DNA of 64,000 nucleotides from Ceratobasidium sp. AG-K (lineage: Eukaryota; Basidiomycota; Agaricomycetes; Cantharellales; Ceratobasidiaceae): assembly GCA_037039685.1 (NCBI GenBank), contig JAWNGF010000001.1, positions 7,502,001 to 7,566,000 of the forward strand, written 5' to 3'. The first letter of the stretch is position 1. Each line of letters begins with the position of its first letter. Below are positions 22,572 through 35,031 of the stretch, piece by piece. The notes beneath the pieces are model-generated. The model was not told where the DNA came from and searched no databases. It worked only from the letters and a program-made list of their open reading frames with translations. Both the position numbers and the translations under genes were made by a program.

Positions 22572-25500
22572 ATGAATCCCAACTGGCGGCCCGGTGGGCA
22601 GCCCCAACAGCAACAACAGTTTCAACAGCCTCAACAACAGCAATTTGGTCAGGGTGGATTCGGCGGTGGCCTCCAACCGCAAGCGACCGGTTTCCCACAA
22701 CAGCAGCAGCGATCTGGTTTTCTCGGTGCTGGTCAACCTCAAGGCGGGTTCCAGCCGCAACCGACTGGTTTTCAACAGCAAGGGTTCCAACAAGGCGCAT
22801 TCCAGCCTCAGCAGACGGGGTTCCAGCCGGGGTTCCAGCAGCCGCAGCAGACGGGGTTCGGGCTCCAACCGCAGGCAACGGGGTTCCCGGGTCAGCGGCC
22901 AGGCTTCCAGCAAGCGCAGTCCGTGCCTCCTGTGCCGCAGCTGAATGTGCCGCAGCAGCCTCAGCGCTTTTTGAGCGCGTCGCCGGCGTTGGTTCCTCAG
23001 GCCACGGGATGGCAAGGCGGAGGCGGGCTGTCGGCAGCGCCTCTTGTCCCTCAGATGACTGGGTTCCACGATCCACGCGTGCAGATGATGACGAGCACTT
23101 TTATGCCCGCGTCCAACTTTCAACCCAACCAAGGTGGTGCGCTCCAGTTTGCGGGCGGTCCTCAGGGCGGCCAGTCGCTCCAGCAGTCGATTCAGCAGCA
23201 TAACGAGCAGCGGGGGACTGCCGCGCCCCGTGTGCCGTGGAAGCTTTCGCGCGACGAGCAAAAGAATTACGATCAGATCTTCCGCGCTTGGGACCAGGGC
23301 GGCACCGGCTTTATCAGCGGTCAGATGGCGCTCGAAGTCTTTGGCCAGAGCGGTCTCTCGCGCGATGACCTTGCCAAGATTTGGTAAGTCCAAACGTCTG
23401 TCATTGACTGTCGCTAATATTCACCCAGGACGTTGGCCGACGGCGATAACCGTGGGAAGCTCAACCTCGCCGAATTCCATGTCGCAATGGGCCTAATCTT
23501 CAGACGTACGTCCTCTGGTTCTATTGTTCAATCTCGCTCACGCCAGTCTAGGCCTAAACGGAAATGAGATCCCTGACGTCTTGCCCCCGGAGCTTGTCCC
23601 AGCCTCGGCGCGTGACCTCGGAGATCAAGTCGGGTTCCTCAAGGACCTGCTTAAAAACGACACCCACGTCCGCTCCACGAATACCTCTCCCGCATCGCGT
23701 GCCCCCCAGCGATCCTTCCACGACCAGGGCCCGAACGATCGCAAGGATGGCACAGTCTATCGCCACGATGATACCGATGTCAAGGGCTACAAGTCGGCCG
23801 CGCGTCATATCGACCGGAGCCGAGTTCGGTTTGGGGAAGAGAGTCCTAGTTCGGATCTTGCGGATATGAAACGTCAGCTCGAGAATGCGTCCAAGATGCT
23901 CGACAAGGCTGCGACGAGAGGCCGGGACGACGATGAACTCGATCGCGAGATGGAGGATCTCAAGTATGAAGTCCGCCGCGTCCAGGACGATCTCGAGTAC
24001 GTCTCGCGTGGTCCGAGGACTGGGTCCAAGGACGAAGAGCGCCGTAAACTCGAACGCGAGTTGCTCAAGCTCATGCACGAGCGTATTCCCGAAGTCGAAC
24101 GGAAACTCGAAGATCGTGATCGCCGGCGCAAGGAAGAGGACCGCGACTGGGCTCGTGATCGTGATAGGCGCAACCAGGCTTCGAGCGGGTACCGCCGCGA
24201 CCGAGACGACGATTACGACCGAGACCGCGACCGCGACCGATATGATAGAGACCGTGAACGCGAACGCGATACGGGCTACCTGCGCGGAACCTACGACCGC
24301 GACGACGACCGCCCCCGCTCGCGCAACTATGACGAACGCGACCGTCCCTACTCTCGCAACCGGGACCGATCGCCCTCTCCGCCCCCACGCAAAGCTCGTA
24401 CGCCTGCTCCGCCTCCGAGTGGCCCTTCGGCCGACGCAGCACCGCCTCCTCCCCCACCTGCACCCGCGACGCCGACTCCCAAGGGCGAAACGCGCGAAGA
24501 GCGCGCGGCGCGACTCAAGGCCCAGACGCAAGCCAAGATTCAAGAACGCATGCGCGCGCTTGGTGTATCGGGATATAGCGGCACCTCGACCGGCCCGAGC
24601 GCCGTTGAAGAGCGACTCGAAGCCGAGCGCAAAGAGGCCGAGGAAAAGGCCAAGCAGGCTGAAAAGGAGGCCGAGGAGCGAGAGGCCAAGCGCCGTGCGA
24701 GGTTGGAAGAAGCCCGTGGAGGTGCGCCCAAGCCTCCTGCCCCTGCCCCTCCCAAGGCTGCCCCACCCCCGCCCGTGTCGAGGGGGTCTGCTCCGCCTCC
24801 GCCTGTCAAGGCCCCTCCTGCACCTGCACCTGCCCCGGCACCTGCTCCCGTTCCGGCGGCGCCTGCGTTTGATGAAGAGGATGAAGAACTGAAGAGGCGT
24901 GAAAAGGCGATTGAAGAGCGCAGGAAGCGGCTCGAGGCGTTGAGGAAAGAGGAAGAGGAAGCCCAGCGTGCTGAAGAAGAGTTCCAGGCTAGGCGGGCGG
25001 CTGCTCGTTCTCCCGCCGTACCCGCCGCCCCTCCCGCCCCCGCTCCAGCCCAGGACACGAAGCGTGCTCCACCCCCGCCTGTCCGGTCTCGTGGAAGTGC
25101 TAGGCCCGAGCCTGTCCCCGAACCTACTGTCCCCGACGAGGCGTTTGAAGCTCCCCCGCCGCCCCCACCTGCGCCTCCCCCAGTGCCTCCTGGCCCGGCA
25201 CAGACGTCGAGCACCAATCCGTTTTTCAAGAAGCAGGGAGCCACTCCTGCCCTTGCGACTCCTGCTGCTGCCAACCCATGGGGTGCTCCTGCCGAATCGG
25301 AATCTGCTCCGCCCCCCGCCACCACCTCCCCCACCGGCCCCACCGATCGCAGCGCCTACGCCGTCATCCAACCTCCCACCCGCCTCGCGTACGCCCACTA
25401 TCGTCACTCCCACTCCCAAGAATGAATTCTACAACAAGCCCCCCGCGCGAGACGACGACGACGAAGATTGGGACGTGATCAAGGACAAGGAGCAAGACGA

Positions 25501-28500
25501 CGACAGTTCCGACGACGAGTTTATCAATCGCAATTCGCGGCAACGCATGGCTGAGCAGTTGTTTTCGGGCATTCTGCCTGGCAGGCCGCAGAGTGCTGGT
25601 CCGCCGGCGGGTGAAGCTGCCAGTCCGGTTGGAGGCCCAAAGAGCGCTGGGCCTTCGTTGGGTGGTGCGCCCCCGCCTCCTCCCCCTCCTGCTGCGCCCA
25701 AGTGGACTCCCCCCGTGGCCGTGGCGAGTACGGACCCAAGTGACCGGGGTGCATTGTTGGGCGCGATCCAGATGGGAGCCAAGTTGCGCAAGACGGTGAC
25801 CAACGATCGTAGTGGCGTCGGTTCAGCGGGCGCAGTCGTCGGCGACGCGGCTCCTCCCTCGCACATCAACGTTCAACCCGCCGCGCGTGAGCCTTCTCCC
25901 CCAGCTGACGTGCTCTCTCCCTCGTCGTATGACGACACACCCCAGCGTCCCAAGGCGGATTACAGGCAGAGCGTGGACTGGTATTCGGGTCTTGCGGCTG
26001 AAGGGTTGCCGCCCAGTGCTGCGGCGGCGCAGATGCCGTCGATGGCCGAGGAGGACGAGGTCCCTGCGATTCAAGTACAGCCTGCGAATGATGCGTTGGC
26101 GGATGTTGATACCAGTGTTTGTGAGTACTCACAGCGACTTTATTTGGACGTGGACTGATGTGTTGTAGCCCACGTGGTTCGTACGCTTTACCCTTATGAT
26201 GGCCAGCGCGAGGAAGACTTGTCGTTTGCGGAGAATTTGGTCCTTGACGCGAACCCGTCCAAGTCGGGCGCGGACTGGTGGTATGGCACAGTTCGCAAGA
26301 CGCAGCGCAAGGGATTCTTCCCGCGTAGTTATGTTGATGTCGTCGACCAGGGTAAGCAACAACTATCGAGTTTGAGGTGGTATTGACTCGTTTGCAGTGG
26401 TCAAGGCCAAGGCGCTCTACGCATACGAAGGCGCGAGCGCAGATGAACTCCCACTCGTCGAAGGCGACGTGCTCTCGATTGTCGACAAGTCCGAGGCGGA
26501 TTGGTGGAAGGCGGAAAAGGACGGGATGGTCTTCATCGTCCCTGCCGGGTATCTAGAACTCATGGACGGTAAGTCGGCCTAACGACCCATCGTCCCGTTC
26601 TTATTTTCGCTTGCTTTCTCTACCCAGGCTAAACGGTGTTCTTTTTTTTCTTTTTGCATTCTTGATGGTTTACATGTACCCAAAACAAACGCTATGGGCG
26701 ATAATTACAATACCAATGGTGTGTTTCTGGATTTTTTTTGCGTGAAGACGGTCTGCCCGAGGTGGACGAGTCCCGGTTGACAGCAGGTCCTCAACCCCGG
26801 TTGACGGCCGGTCTCGTCCCGGACCCGCAGCGACTTTCAGTGTCGAGTATCGAAGAGCCGTCATCGGACGAGTATTCAGAAGACGATGGTGAGGAAGGAG
26901 GCCAGGCCGCGCGCGAGTTGGAACGGCAGCGCGTACTCGATGCCGCCGGGTTGATCATCAAACAAGCTCCGCCCCGGCCTCCACGGAAGCGTCGACCTGC
27001 CCCCAAGGCCCCCGAACGACACAAGCGCGCGTCTAACGAAGGACTGGGTGAGTCGCCCAGTCAGGACAAGGACCTGCCTGAACCGCCGCTCTCGCCTGCC
27101 GAGTCGGTGCTCCGAATCGACGATGCGTACGAGCGGTACCAGGCGTTTAGAGATACGCGGGAAGGTCGAATGTCCATGTCGAGTTATGACGGTGCGAACA
27201 CGTCGGGGCTGGGCGTGACGATTCCTCCAGTGCCGGCATCTCCCAGTGCGACGGTTTCGTCTCTCCCGTCGGCAACAGATTCAACTCGGTTGGCGATCAA
27301 GAGTTTCTTTGGACGCGGGCCCGAAAAGGAGCGCGAACGGAGAGTGATTTCGGGGCCTGTGATTAGCGCGCCTATGTCGACTGGATCAGTTGAGCGCGGC
27401 AACAGTCCTGCGTTTGGAATGGTATGTTCGCGGATTCTAGTAGATTGCGCTAACAGCTTGTAGTCGTGGTCGAGCTTGGTGGACAAGAGTGTGGTGGAGG
27501 GAATGACCGATGACGAGCGCAAGCGTCAAGAGGTGAGTGCCTGGCTCTGCTTGAGTGCTAGCTAACGGGCGCAGGCTATTTTCGAGTTGATCGCGACCGA
27601 GAGCGCCTATGTGCGCGATTTGCAGATGATTGTCGAGGTATGTGGCGTACTAGCCACTCGAGCGATGTTAACTCTGTACAGAAATTCTACGCATCCACGC
27701 TCCCCATGCTCGATGACAAGTCAGCCACAGTCATCTTTGCCAACGTCGAGGACATTCTGCTCTGCAATACGGTACGACGCACGTTTGCACGGTAGATCCC
27801 AGCTAACCCTTGCCCAGACATTCCTTAGTTCACTAGAAGAACGACAGAAAGAATGCCGGCTGTATATTGACCTTATCGGTGACATTCTCGATTCGCACAT
27901 GAACAGCATGGCAGTGTACATGGTGTGTTCATCCCCCAGCCCATCCCCGCCTACGTCGACTCATCAACTATGACGTGGGATCTTAGCCCTATTGCGTCCA
28001 CCAAGCCCCAGCAATCAAGGTCCTCCAGGGGGTGCGAGAGACGAACCCCGAGCTAGCCACGCACCTACAGGTGAGTTACTCCGACCCTATACCCTTGAGC
28101 GCTCGTTGATTAGGGGACAGCGCCTGCGGGATGAGGATCCCGACATCCGAAATCTGGACCTCTCGTCCTACCTGCTCATCCCGATGCAGCGAATCACGAG
28201 GTACCCTCTCTTGATGAAGCAGGTACGACTCGACCGACTGAATCGGGCATCTACTTACCTGCCAATCTTGATATGGTTACCCCGCAGATTCTGAATCATA
28301 CCCACCTTGAATCCGAGCGCGCACAAATCTCACATGCTATCCAGACGACGGAGCGTATTCTCGATGCGGTCAACGAGGCGATTCGGGAACGCGAGGGCGC
28401 CGAGCGGCTGGGTGAAATTTCCAAGGGATTGTATGTCGGGCAAGGGTACGTCGCGCTCCAAAACACGTTTTTTTCTAAAAATTTCTACGGAAAAATTTTG

Positions 28501-29211
28501 GATGGATGGATAGGGGAATTTTGTGGGGGGAAAATGAAGAAGGCGACGGCGAAGTGGAGAAGCTGACCTCGTTTGGTAGGCACTTGGATCTGACTGCCCC
28601 GACGCGGTACATGGGACCTCGACGGCTCTTGAAAGAAGGCGTTCTAGTAAAATCCAAGAGTGGACGTCGGCTACATGCGGTGCTGTGCAACGATATCATG
28701 GTGTTGATGGACGCAGCCGCACAAAGCCTGTATCGTATGGTACGTCCCCGCGCCTCCAGTTGTTCCCACTTATCGATGGCCTCGTGTAGCCCATGGCATT
28801 GACGGAGCTGGGTGTACGAGAAGGCAAAGGCAAGTGCAACCTCTCCGAGCGCCGACTGTCACTCACGGTTCCACTCCCGTGTTCCCGTTTCTACGCCGGT
28901 TGTCCCCCATCCCGGTTGGCCGTTCCGTTGACCCTGTCCTCGTTGCCCATGGGGATCTAACGCTCCTTCACACGTTCACCAATCCCACGTCTCTCAAACG
29001 TAAATCTGTCTTCGGAACACCCAACCCTTAACACAATGCAGACGACCTCACAATGTTGCTTCAAGTCGCGTATCCCCGAGGCGGAGATACGATTGGGTTG
29101 CGCGCGGGAACGGCCAAGGAAGCTCGCGCGTGGTTCGAGGCGATTGAAAGGGCTCGGGCCGAGGCAGGCCGCTGGGCGGGTGCGAGCCGACGGAACAGTG
29201 TCGGCCGGTAG
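22572..29211 (+). CDS. CIN1: Intersectin-like endocytic scaffold / RhoGEF (CIN1-like; EH, coiled coil, WH2, SH3x2, DH, PH)
   Basis: Sixteen exons: 22572-23383, 23429-23505, 23552-26120, 26169-26351, 26398-26568, 26748-27421, 27464-27532, 27575-27637, 27682-27771, 27818-27922, 27987-28070, 28121-28222, 28288-28445, 28514-28739, 28790-28829, 29042-29211, about 1,863 residues. In order: Gln-rich N-terminus with LxxQxTG repeats (residues 1-160), EH domain with two EF-like loops (220-300), coiled coil and Arg/Asp-rich tract (390-575), Glu/Arg coiled coil and poly-Pro, an NPF, WH2 (GALLGAIQMGAKLRK, near 1027), SH3 (1155-1214), SH3 (1216-1270), DH (1518-1715), PH (1725-1855). This is the domain order of Cryptococcus Cin1 and animal intersectin, which couple endocytosis to actin and Rho-GTPases. 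The last intron is GC-AG (28830-29041). A frame change near 25283-25352 needs either a weak 70-nt intron or a one-base error. Confidence 0.88.
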
Positions 29212-30728
29212 GTCGCCCGAGTACATTGGATGGGATCCGAATACGCCCATCCCAAATAGGACGGACTGGATCGGGGATAGGAGACTGTATGCGTGTATTG
29301 GACAGTGGATCGAGATTGTTTTTGAATCGAGTCTTTTGTTTTCGGACCAGTTTGTTTAGAAAGCGCACGACGTGCCTAGTACGTTTAGCGAAACACTTGG
29401 TGGCGCACATTCAGTGGGCGATAACACAACGATCCGATTGAGCACTGGATCTACTTATACGCTCGTTTTGGATAGAGCTAGATCGACACGAGCTGGGTTG
29501 ATGTACGACGTAGACGTACGACATGAAGCGAGGCTTGCAATAGTAATGCAACGTACGTGCTGCGTAATACGGGGTAGGTATGGCACAAAGGCCGCAACAC
29601 GTTGCGAAGAGTTTCGGTTGATAGAGTACCAGGCTGTGGCCATATGCGAATGCTTTGAGGAAGTTGGTCGGAGTGCGGAAGATGATCGATCGCGGGCCAG
29701 ACTGGATCCTCGGACGGCGATGGATCGCAAGGTGTTGTAATTCCTAGCCGCACGACGCTGGGCTCGTAGCGACGTTATGCGACCTACGCCTATGCGCCGC
29801 GGTGACCTGAATAAATAGGGTCAGATGACCCGGTTACGACCGATGACGAGTAATGAAGTCATTGTCGTCGATGATAGCCTCGGAATTGTCGCCCGGTAGA
29901 CTTTATGTTTCAAATTTTATTTTCGACATGCGGATGCGCATCATGCTCGTATGTTGCCATGTGTTGGGGACGCTAGAGGTCAGGCACTGAATGGGCATTT
30001 TGTATTAGTCAGCAGGGTGATGTCATGGAATCGAGCGAGTTGCGAGGCTTTGAGCGGGCCTGGAGCAACGGGAATAAGAAGGAAGGTAGGAACAATGGCT
30101 AGAAGCTTATGGGCGCATTCTCGGGATGAATTTGGAGGGTGGATTTGTGTCGGGAGATATTTCGAGCGCTGCGTGTGGCGATGCCAAGTATGCCTACTCG
30201 AGTGAATGTCCCTGACGACGTCATGGTCTGGATTGAGACTCCCGGCGGCTCTGAGTTTATTTTTTTTCCTTAAAGGACGGTGGCCGAGGGAGTCCCCCTC
30301 TGTTCGAGAACCGGAAGCGTCGTTGACTGCAGCGAAGACACTCGATCGTGGTGAGTTCTAGTCTCCGCGTCGGTCGTCGCGCCCATTTCCGGATGCAGCT
30401 CATCTCGCAAGAGCCGGGCGAGACGAGATTCAGCGACTTCCCATGCTAGGCTCGGCTGACTTCCCACACGCCCAGATAAAGGCCGGTCACTTGACGGCAA
30501 TCTACGTGGTATATATACACCCCCCTCGTTCGCCCGCATTCGATACACGTTCAGGTAGGTGGAGTCGGACCGGTGCATACATCTTAAAGTTGGTTCCCAG
30601 CCATGCCATATGTGTTGTGCATGTATCCCAAATCGGGAGTTTCTGTTTCAGTCTCCTATTCAGGGTCCGCCCGCGCTCTATTTATTTCCAGGCCCAAACG
30701 GTCACTGACAGATTGAGCAGATACCACA
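29212..30728. other. Intergenic, promoter side of the CBM21 gene
   Basis: No gene supported. A TATATATAC run at 30510-30518 lies about 210 bp before the next start codon. It may belong to its promoter, leaving a long leader. Confidence 0.4.
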
Positions 30729-32936
30729 ATGCCCTACGTCCTCCCGCTGCTTCCCGAAACGATGCCGCGGGCGCTCCGGATGTCTGCCGCAGAGCTGGGA
30801 GCCAACGCGAGTTGTACGTATCGCGGCTATTTCCATTCGACGCTAACTTTATGTCATTAGCCGCACCGCTTCCTGGGGTACCACGCCGTGCGCGTCCCCA
30901 TCAGCGAATTGAATTTACGTCTAAGGGCCCTAGCCCAGAGCGAGCTGGTACAAGTGTAGCTGGTTCTGGCCCCGCATCTCCCCAGTCCACCATGCTCGCG
31001 ACCCTGTCCTCGCCTGCTCTCCTCCACGTCTCGCACTCGACGCCGCTGCCGTGTGGTGCCCTTCGTCGTCGCCGTCGCGAGCAAGACTCGATTGCCTTTC
31101 CTGTCGAGTCCAACTATGTGCTTGCCCCCGCCGAGCCCAAGCATCTTCCCATCAATGCCGGCAAGAACGGTGCTCTCCGACTGAGCCTCGACGACATCAA
31201 GGCGACCCTCGCCGGTGTCCAGCTCCAGGCCCAGGCCCAGGCCCAGGCCGAGCCCGAGCCAGTACGACCCAAGCCGACGTCGCTCCGGAAAAAGTCGGGC
31301 GAACTCGTCAAGCCGTCGCTCAAGCATGCCCACACGCTCTCGGGCGGGTTCCCGACCCAAAAGTCGCTCTCTCGAAGCGCTCCCGCGACCCCCACGACGC
31401 CCAAGTATGTCCACTTTGACGCCCAGCTCGAGCACGTCCGATTGTTCCTGGCCGAACAAAAGCCGACGGCCGTGTCGCGCGACGGGAGCCCGACCGAAAC
31501 GAGCGAGGGCGAGGGCAACGAGTTTCCGTGGAACGGCCGGTATGGGTCGAGCGACGACGAGCGAACGAAGAAGTGTCTACGCATCAAGAGCACGAACCTC
31601 CCGGCCAACCCCATGCTCGATGGCGACGTCAAGGTCGAGTCGCTTGCCCTGTCCGACGACCGCTCCTCTCTCGTCGGCCGAGTCCTCGTCCGGAACCTCT
31701 CATTTGAAAAGTGGGTCGCCGCGCGGTTTACATTCGATTGGTGGCAGACGACGAGTGAAGTGTCGGCCAAGTACATTGATACGGTCTCGGAAGGCGTCGA
31801 CCGCTTTGGGTTCACGATCAAGCTGGGCGACGTGCTACACCGGATCGAGGAAAAGTCGCTCTTCATCGCGGTCAGATACACGGTCGGCGGACGGGAGATT
31901 TGGGATTCCAACGGGGGCCAGAACTACATGGTGTCGTTTGCCAAGGACAAGCCCAAGGCCGCGAACAACTGGTCGACCAAGTCGCGCACCCGAGACCAAA
32001 TGTCCGACCTGCGCAAGTCGCTCGAGCGTGTGATCCAAGACGACGACGATTCAGTTCCGACCCTCCAGATCAAGTCGCGGCCCCGAACCAACGTGCGTGG
32101 GATGAGCTTTTCGGGATTCGAGGCCAAGAAGCCCACGGTCGAGTCGATTGTATGCGAGCCCCCCACCAAGCTTGCTTCTCGCTATGATTTCGGTGCTGCT
32201 GCGCGCGAGGGTCCGTTCCGCATGCCCGAGCTCAAGGCTGCGCTGCCCAAGGTGTCGACCGATGTGCGCCCAATCTCCGATGCCAAGTCGTGCCAGAGCC
32301 CCCGCGACGCCGACGATGCTGTCATGCGCCTCCCCCTCGCCCCTGCCCGGTCCAACGGTCTCGAGCTCCCGTCGCCTGCCGAACCCATTGCCGTCCCCGC
32401 TCCCCGCCGTCACCACCACCGCGCGACCTATTTCGATTCGTGGACGTTCCCCGCTCCCGGTGTCAAGCGAACTGCTCCCGGTGCCCCCACCGTCGAAGAG
32501 GACCTCGGCATCCCGGCGTCGTGGATGGCCGGCGAGGGCGGCAGCGTGGCCTCTACCCCGTCTGTGACTTCTGCCTCGAGCCCATCTCAATCGCCCTCGT
32601 CCCCTCCCGAGTTTTTGCCGTCGCCCCAGGAGGTCGACATCTCTGGGTCCAAGGGCAACATGGATCCCACCAACTACTCGTCCTTCCTCGACCGGTAAGT
32701 TTATCGTTGTCGTCGTTCATCACGCGCTTATCGTCGACAGGTTCTGCTTCTTTACCGGCCCTGCCGAACGTGATTACGCAATGTTTGGCGGCTACTCGGA
32801 CGCCACCGCCCAAACCCTCCGCGCCGTCTCGAGCTCGCTCTCCAACAGCGACGCTTCCGCTTCCAATACCCCTCGGGCTGGGTCTCCCGCTGCTTCCAAC
32901 ACGAGCGAGCGCTCCGTCTCGCCCATCCACATCTAA
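30729..32936 (+). CDS. Glycogen-targeting regulatory subunit of protein phosphatase 1 (CBM21)
   Basis: Exons 30729-30813, 30861-32694 and 32741-32936 join in frame to 704 residues. A CBM21 carbohydrate-binding module spans about residues 264-395. It contains VLVRNLSFEKWVAARFTFDWW, then KYIDTV, DRFGFTIKL, FIAVRYTVGGREIWDSNGGQNY and VSF. About 55 residues upstream lies KYVHF, which fits the RVxF motif that docks the PP1 catalytic subunit. This pairing is the hallmark of Gac1/Gip2/Pig and mammalian PPP1R3 proteins, which bring PP1 to glycogen to activate glycogen synthase. The remainder is Ser/Pro/Ala-rich and probably disordered. The start was chosen because exon 1 reads straight into exon 2 in frame. 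Confidence 0.87.
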
Positions 32937-33641
32937 TCTCGCATGGTCTTTCGTTATGCCCTCTAGCTATGCCCTCGTTATGTCTACCTCGTCGCCTCGC
33001 GCGCTGGTCTATGCTTATGCCATTCAAAACTCATCCTCGCCTGCGCTGTCGCATAGCACGTCCCAGGATCACGCCTCATTGTACTTATTTTAATATCTGC
33101 CCTTGGGCTTTCGATTTGGATTTCGCATGTTGTGTTTTTTTGCATTCGTGTACAACAGATGAATTTATCGAGCTGTAACCTCACTTTTGTGGCACCTTGG
33201 GGAAATGTTCGACGCGTGGCATGGCCGGGGGAAACAAACGCTATTCGAAACGGGAAAAAGTTTGATTGCGGTCTGGGTGGTGTCTTGTTTTACTCTATCG
33301 CTCGCGTGGGCTCTGGTTTGTACGTCAATGGGCGCGTGAAGTGGGGCCACGACCCCGGTGGGACCTCGCCGAATCGTTCCCTGTGCCTGCTTTATGTTCT
33401 TATTGGTCGCGAGACTTTTTTATTGGCCGCAATTATTGGTCTGGACTCGCACTTCTATTTGCCTTGGGTCGTTCCCGCGGGATAATATTGGGAGATGGGT
33501 GAGTGGGGCCCGGACGAGTGGGGCCTGGGTGGCTAGAACCGCGGGAGCGAGGGCGTAGGTTACCCGGAGAAGCGGAATGTGTGGTGCCAAGGGTAGGAGC
33601 ATTGGGTACAGCGTGAGTACGAATGGGACGGACATTCCGGG

Positions 33642-33810
33642 CAATGAGGTGGGATAACAAATGTCAAAAGCAATGAGGGGTGTCAAAAGTAATGATGAAC
33701 GTCAAAAAAATGAGGGATATTAGGCAATGATGAACCTCGGACAATGAGGGATGTCAAAATGAGGAATGTCAAGCAATGAGGAATGTCAAAAAAATGAGGA
33801 GCGTCGATGT
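33642..33810. repeat. Degenerate short tandem repeat (16-20 bp unit)
   Basis: Eight or nine imperfect units of roughly CAATGAGGRATGTCAAAA follow one another in the intergenic stretch 32937-34389. Unit length varies because of the A-run. The rest of that intergenic stretch shows no gene. Confidence 0.65.
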
Positions 33811-34389
33811 AAATCAAAGAAATGCCAAGGGCCGCGCAGGCGAGTGGGTGAGGTGCGGCGAATAGTCAGCGATTAGCGCACGAATGGTACGAGATTCACA
33901 AGACCTCCGAGCGAGCAGCTAGCTGAAACCTGAGATGGGCGTGAGATTGGGTAGATCGCCAACGACGATAAGAGGACGCGTGAGCGGGCTGCGGTCATAT
34001 AGGTTTTGCGGCGAGTCGGACGTCTGGACGGAGCTTGCTTCTTCGAGGTTAGCGGACGCGCGATTAACCTCGTCGCGGTTAGTCTGTCGAGGCTTCCGAG
34101 AATGGCTTCCGAGAATGGTAGTTGGACTTCTACTTGAGTGTCAAGATTAAACTTTGAGTAACGTGACTCTCGTTTGGGGGTGGTACTGACAGGAGCGAGG
34201 GTGTATGCGTGACAGGGGCGCACAGGCGCATATGAACTGATATGCGAGTAGACATTCACGTTCCGGCTGAATGTAGACGTGCGTCGAGTTTGCCAGTGCA
34301 CGTCCCGATAGGTTGGTGACACGCAGCGTCGGTTAATATTTGATACAATTTATTTGCATTGAATTACATGAATAGAACTTCAATAATGT

Positions 34390-35031
34390 TTAGTTGGCTG
34401 GAGACATGTTAGATCGTGTGCAGGGATATACTCGTTTGGACTTACCGCGCTCGAAGTACCACGCCTGGCCCTTGCCGGCAGTACGCTCCCAGAGTTGAAC
34501 CTGCATGGATGAATTAGGCAAGTCCGTTGTGAATGTGAATTGCTTACGATATTGCCAGCGGTGGCATCTCCGTGGTCCTTGAGGTCGAGGTTCTTGTTGG
34601 TGCCAGCGACAAAGATGCTAAACGACAAATTAATCGAGACGCGAACGCTCATGTGACAGTTACTTACCGGATCGACTCCCTCTCATCCTTGACATTCACG
34701 CCCTCGTGGCCAACCTTGACATCCCATAGACGTGTGTTGTTGGGGTCTTCGCCAGCAGCGATAACCTGCTTGCCGTCGTTGGCATCATCGGGGAAGGTCA
34801 AGTACTTTCCAAGACCGCAGTTCTTAATCACGTATGCACCATTGTGCTGTTGGAATTCCCACTATAATCGCGTCAGATCGTGTTCAGGATCAAATATGAT
34901 GCACATACCTGCTGGTTAGGACCCCCATGAGGACTGAATGCAATAATGCTCTGACCGTCACCTCCAGAGAGATCCATCGCGACGCCTGCCTTGACGTTGG
35001 TAAGAGTGTAGGTGCCTGGTCCGAAAGTCAT
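34390..35031 (-). CDS. Ricin-B-type beta-trefoil lectin-like protein, no signal peptide
   Basis: Five exons on the minus strand: 34909-35031, 34668-34861, 34548-34617, 34446-34500, 34390-34397. They total 450 nt (149 residues) and all junctions close. The beta-trefoil pattern is clear from QxW-like turns in each lobe (QQWEF, TRLWDV, VQLWER, QAWYF) and from G-T-Y-T-L-T-N near the start. There is no signal peptide and no enzymatic domain, so this is a lone, presumably cytoplasmic carbohydrate-binding fold, common in agaricomycetes. The last exon is only 8 nt long and encodes the final residues and the stop. Confidence 0.85.

Noticed and set aside
24540..25343. Gly/Ala/Ser-rich 267-codon minus-strand frame
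   Set aside because: Another antisense shadow of the proline-rich linker with no independent start context or motif.
23554..25419. A 621-codon open frame on the minus strand
   Set aside because: It is antisense to the large coding exon of the endocytic scaffold. Its Gly/Arg/Val-rich product is what the complement of Pro/Asp/Arg-rich codons yields. Sense-strand domains and splicing support the plus strand.
30857..31911. Two long minus-strand frames opposite the CBM21 gene
   Set aside because: Low complexity, overlapping each other and the CBM21 exon. The plus strand has RVxF and CBM21 motifs.
33642..33810. CRISPR-like array
   Set aside because: Units are directly adjacent, degenerate and of uneven length with no unique spacers. 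The genome is eukaryotic.
34390..35031. Ribosome-inactivating toxin because of the ricin-B fold
   Set aside because: Only the carbohydrate-binding trefoil is present. There is no A-chain N-glycosidase domain and no signal peptide.
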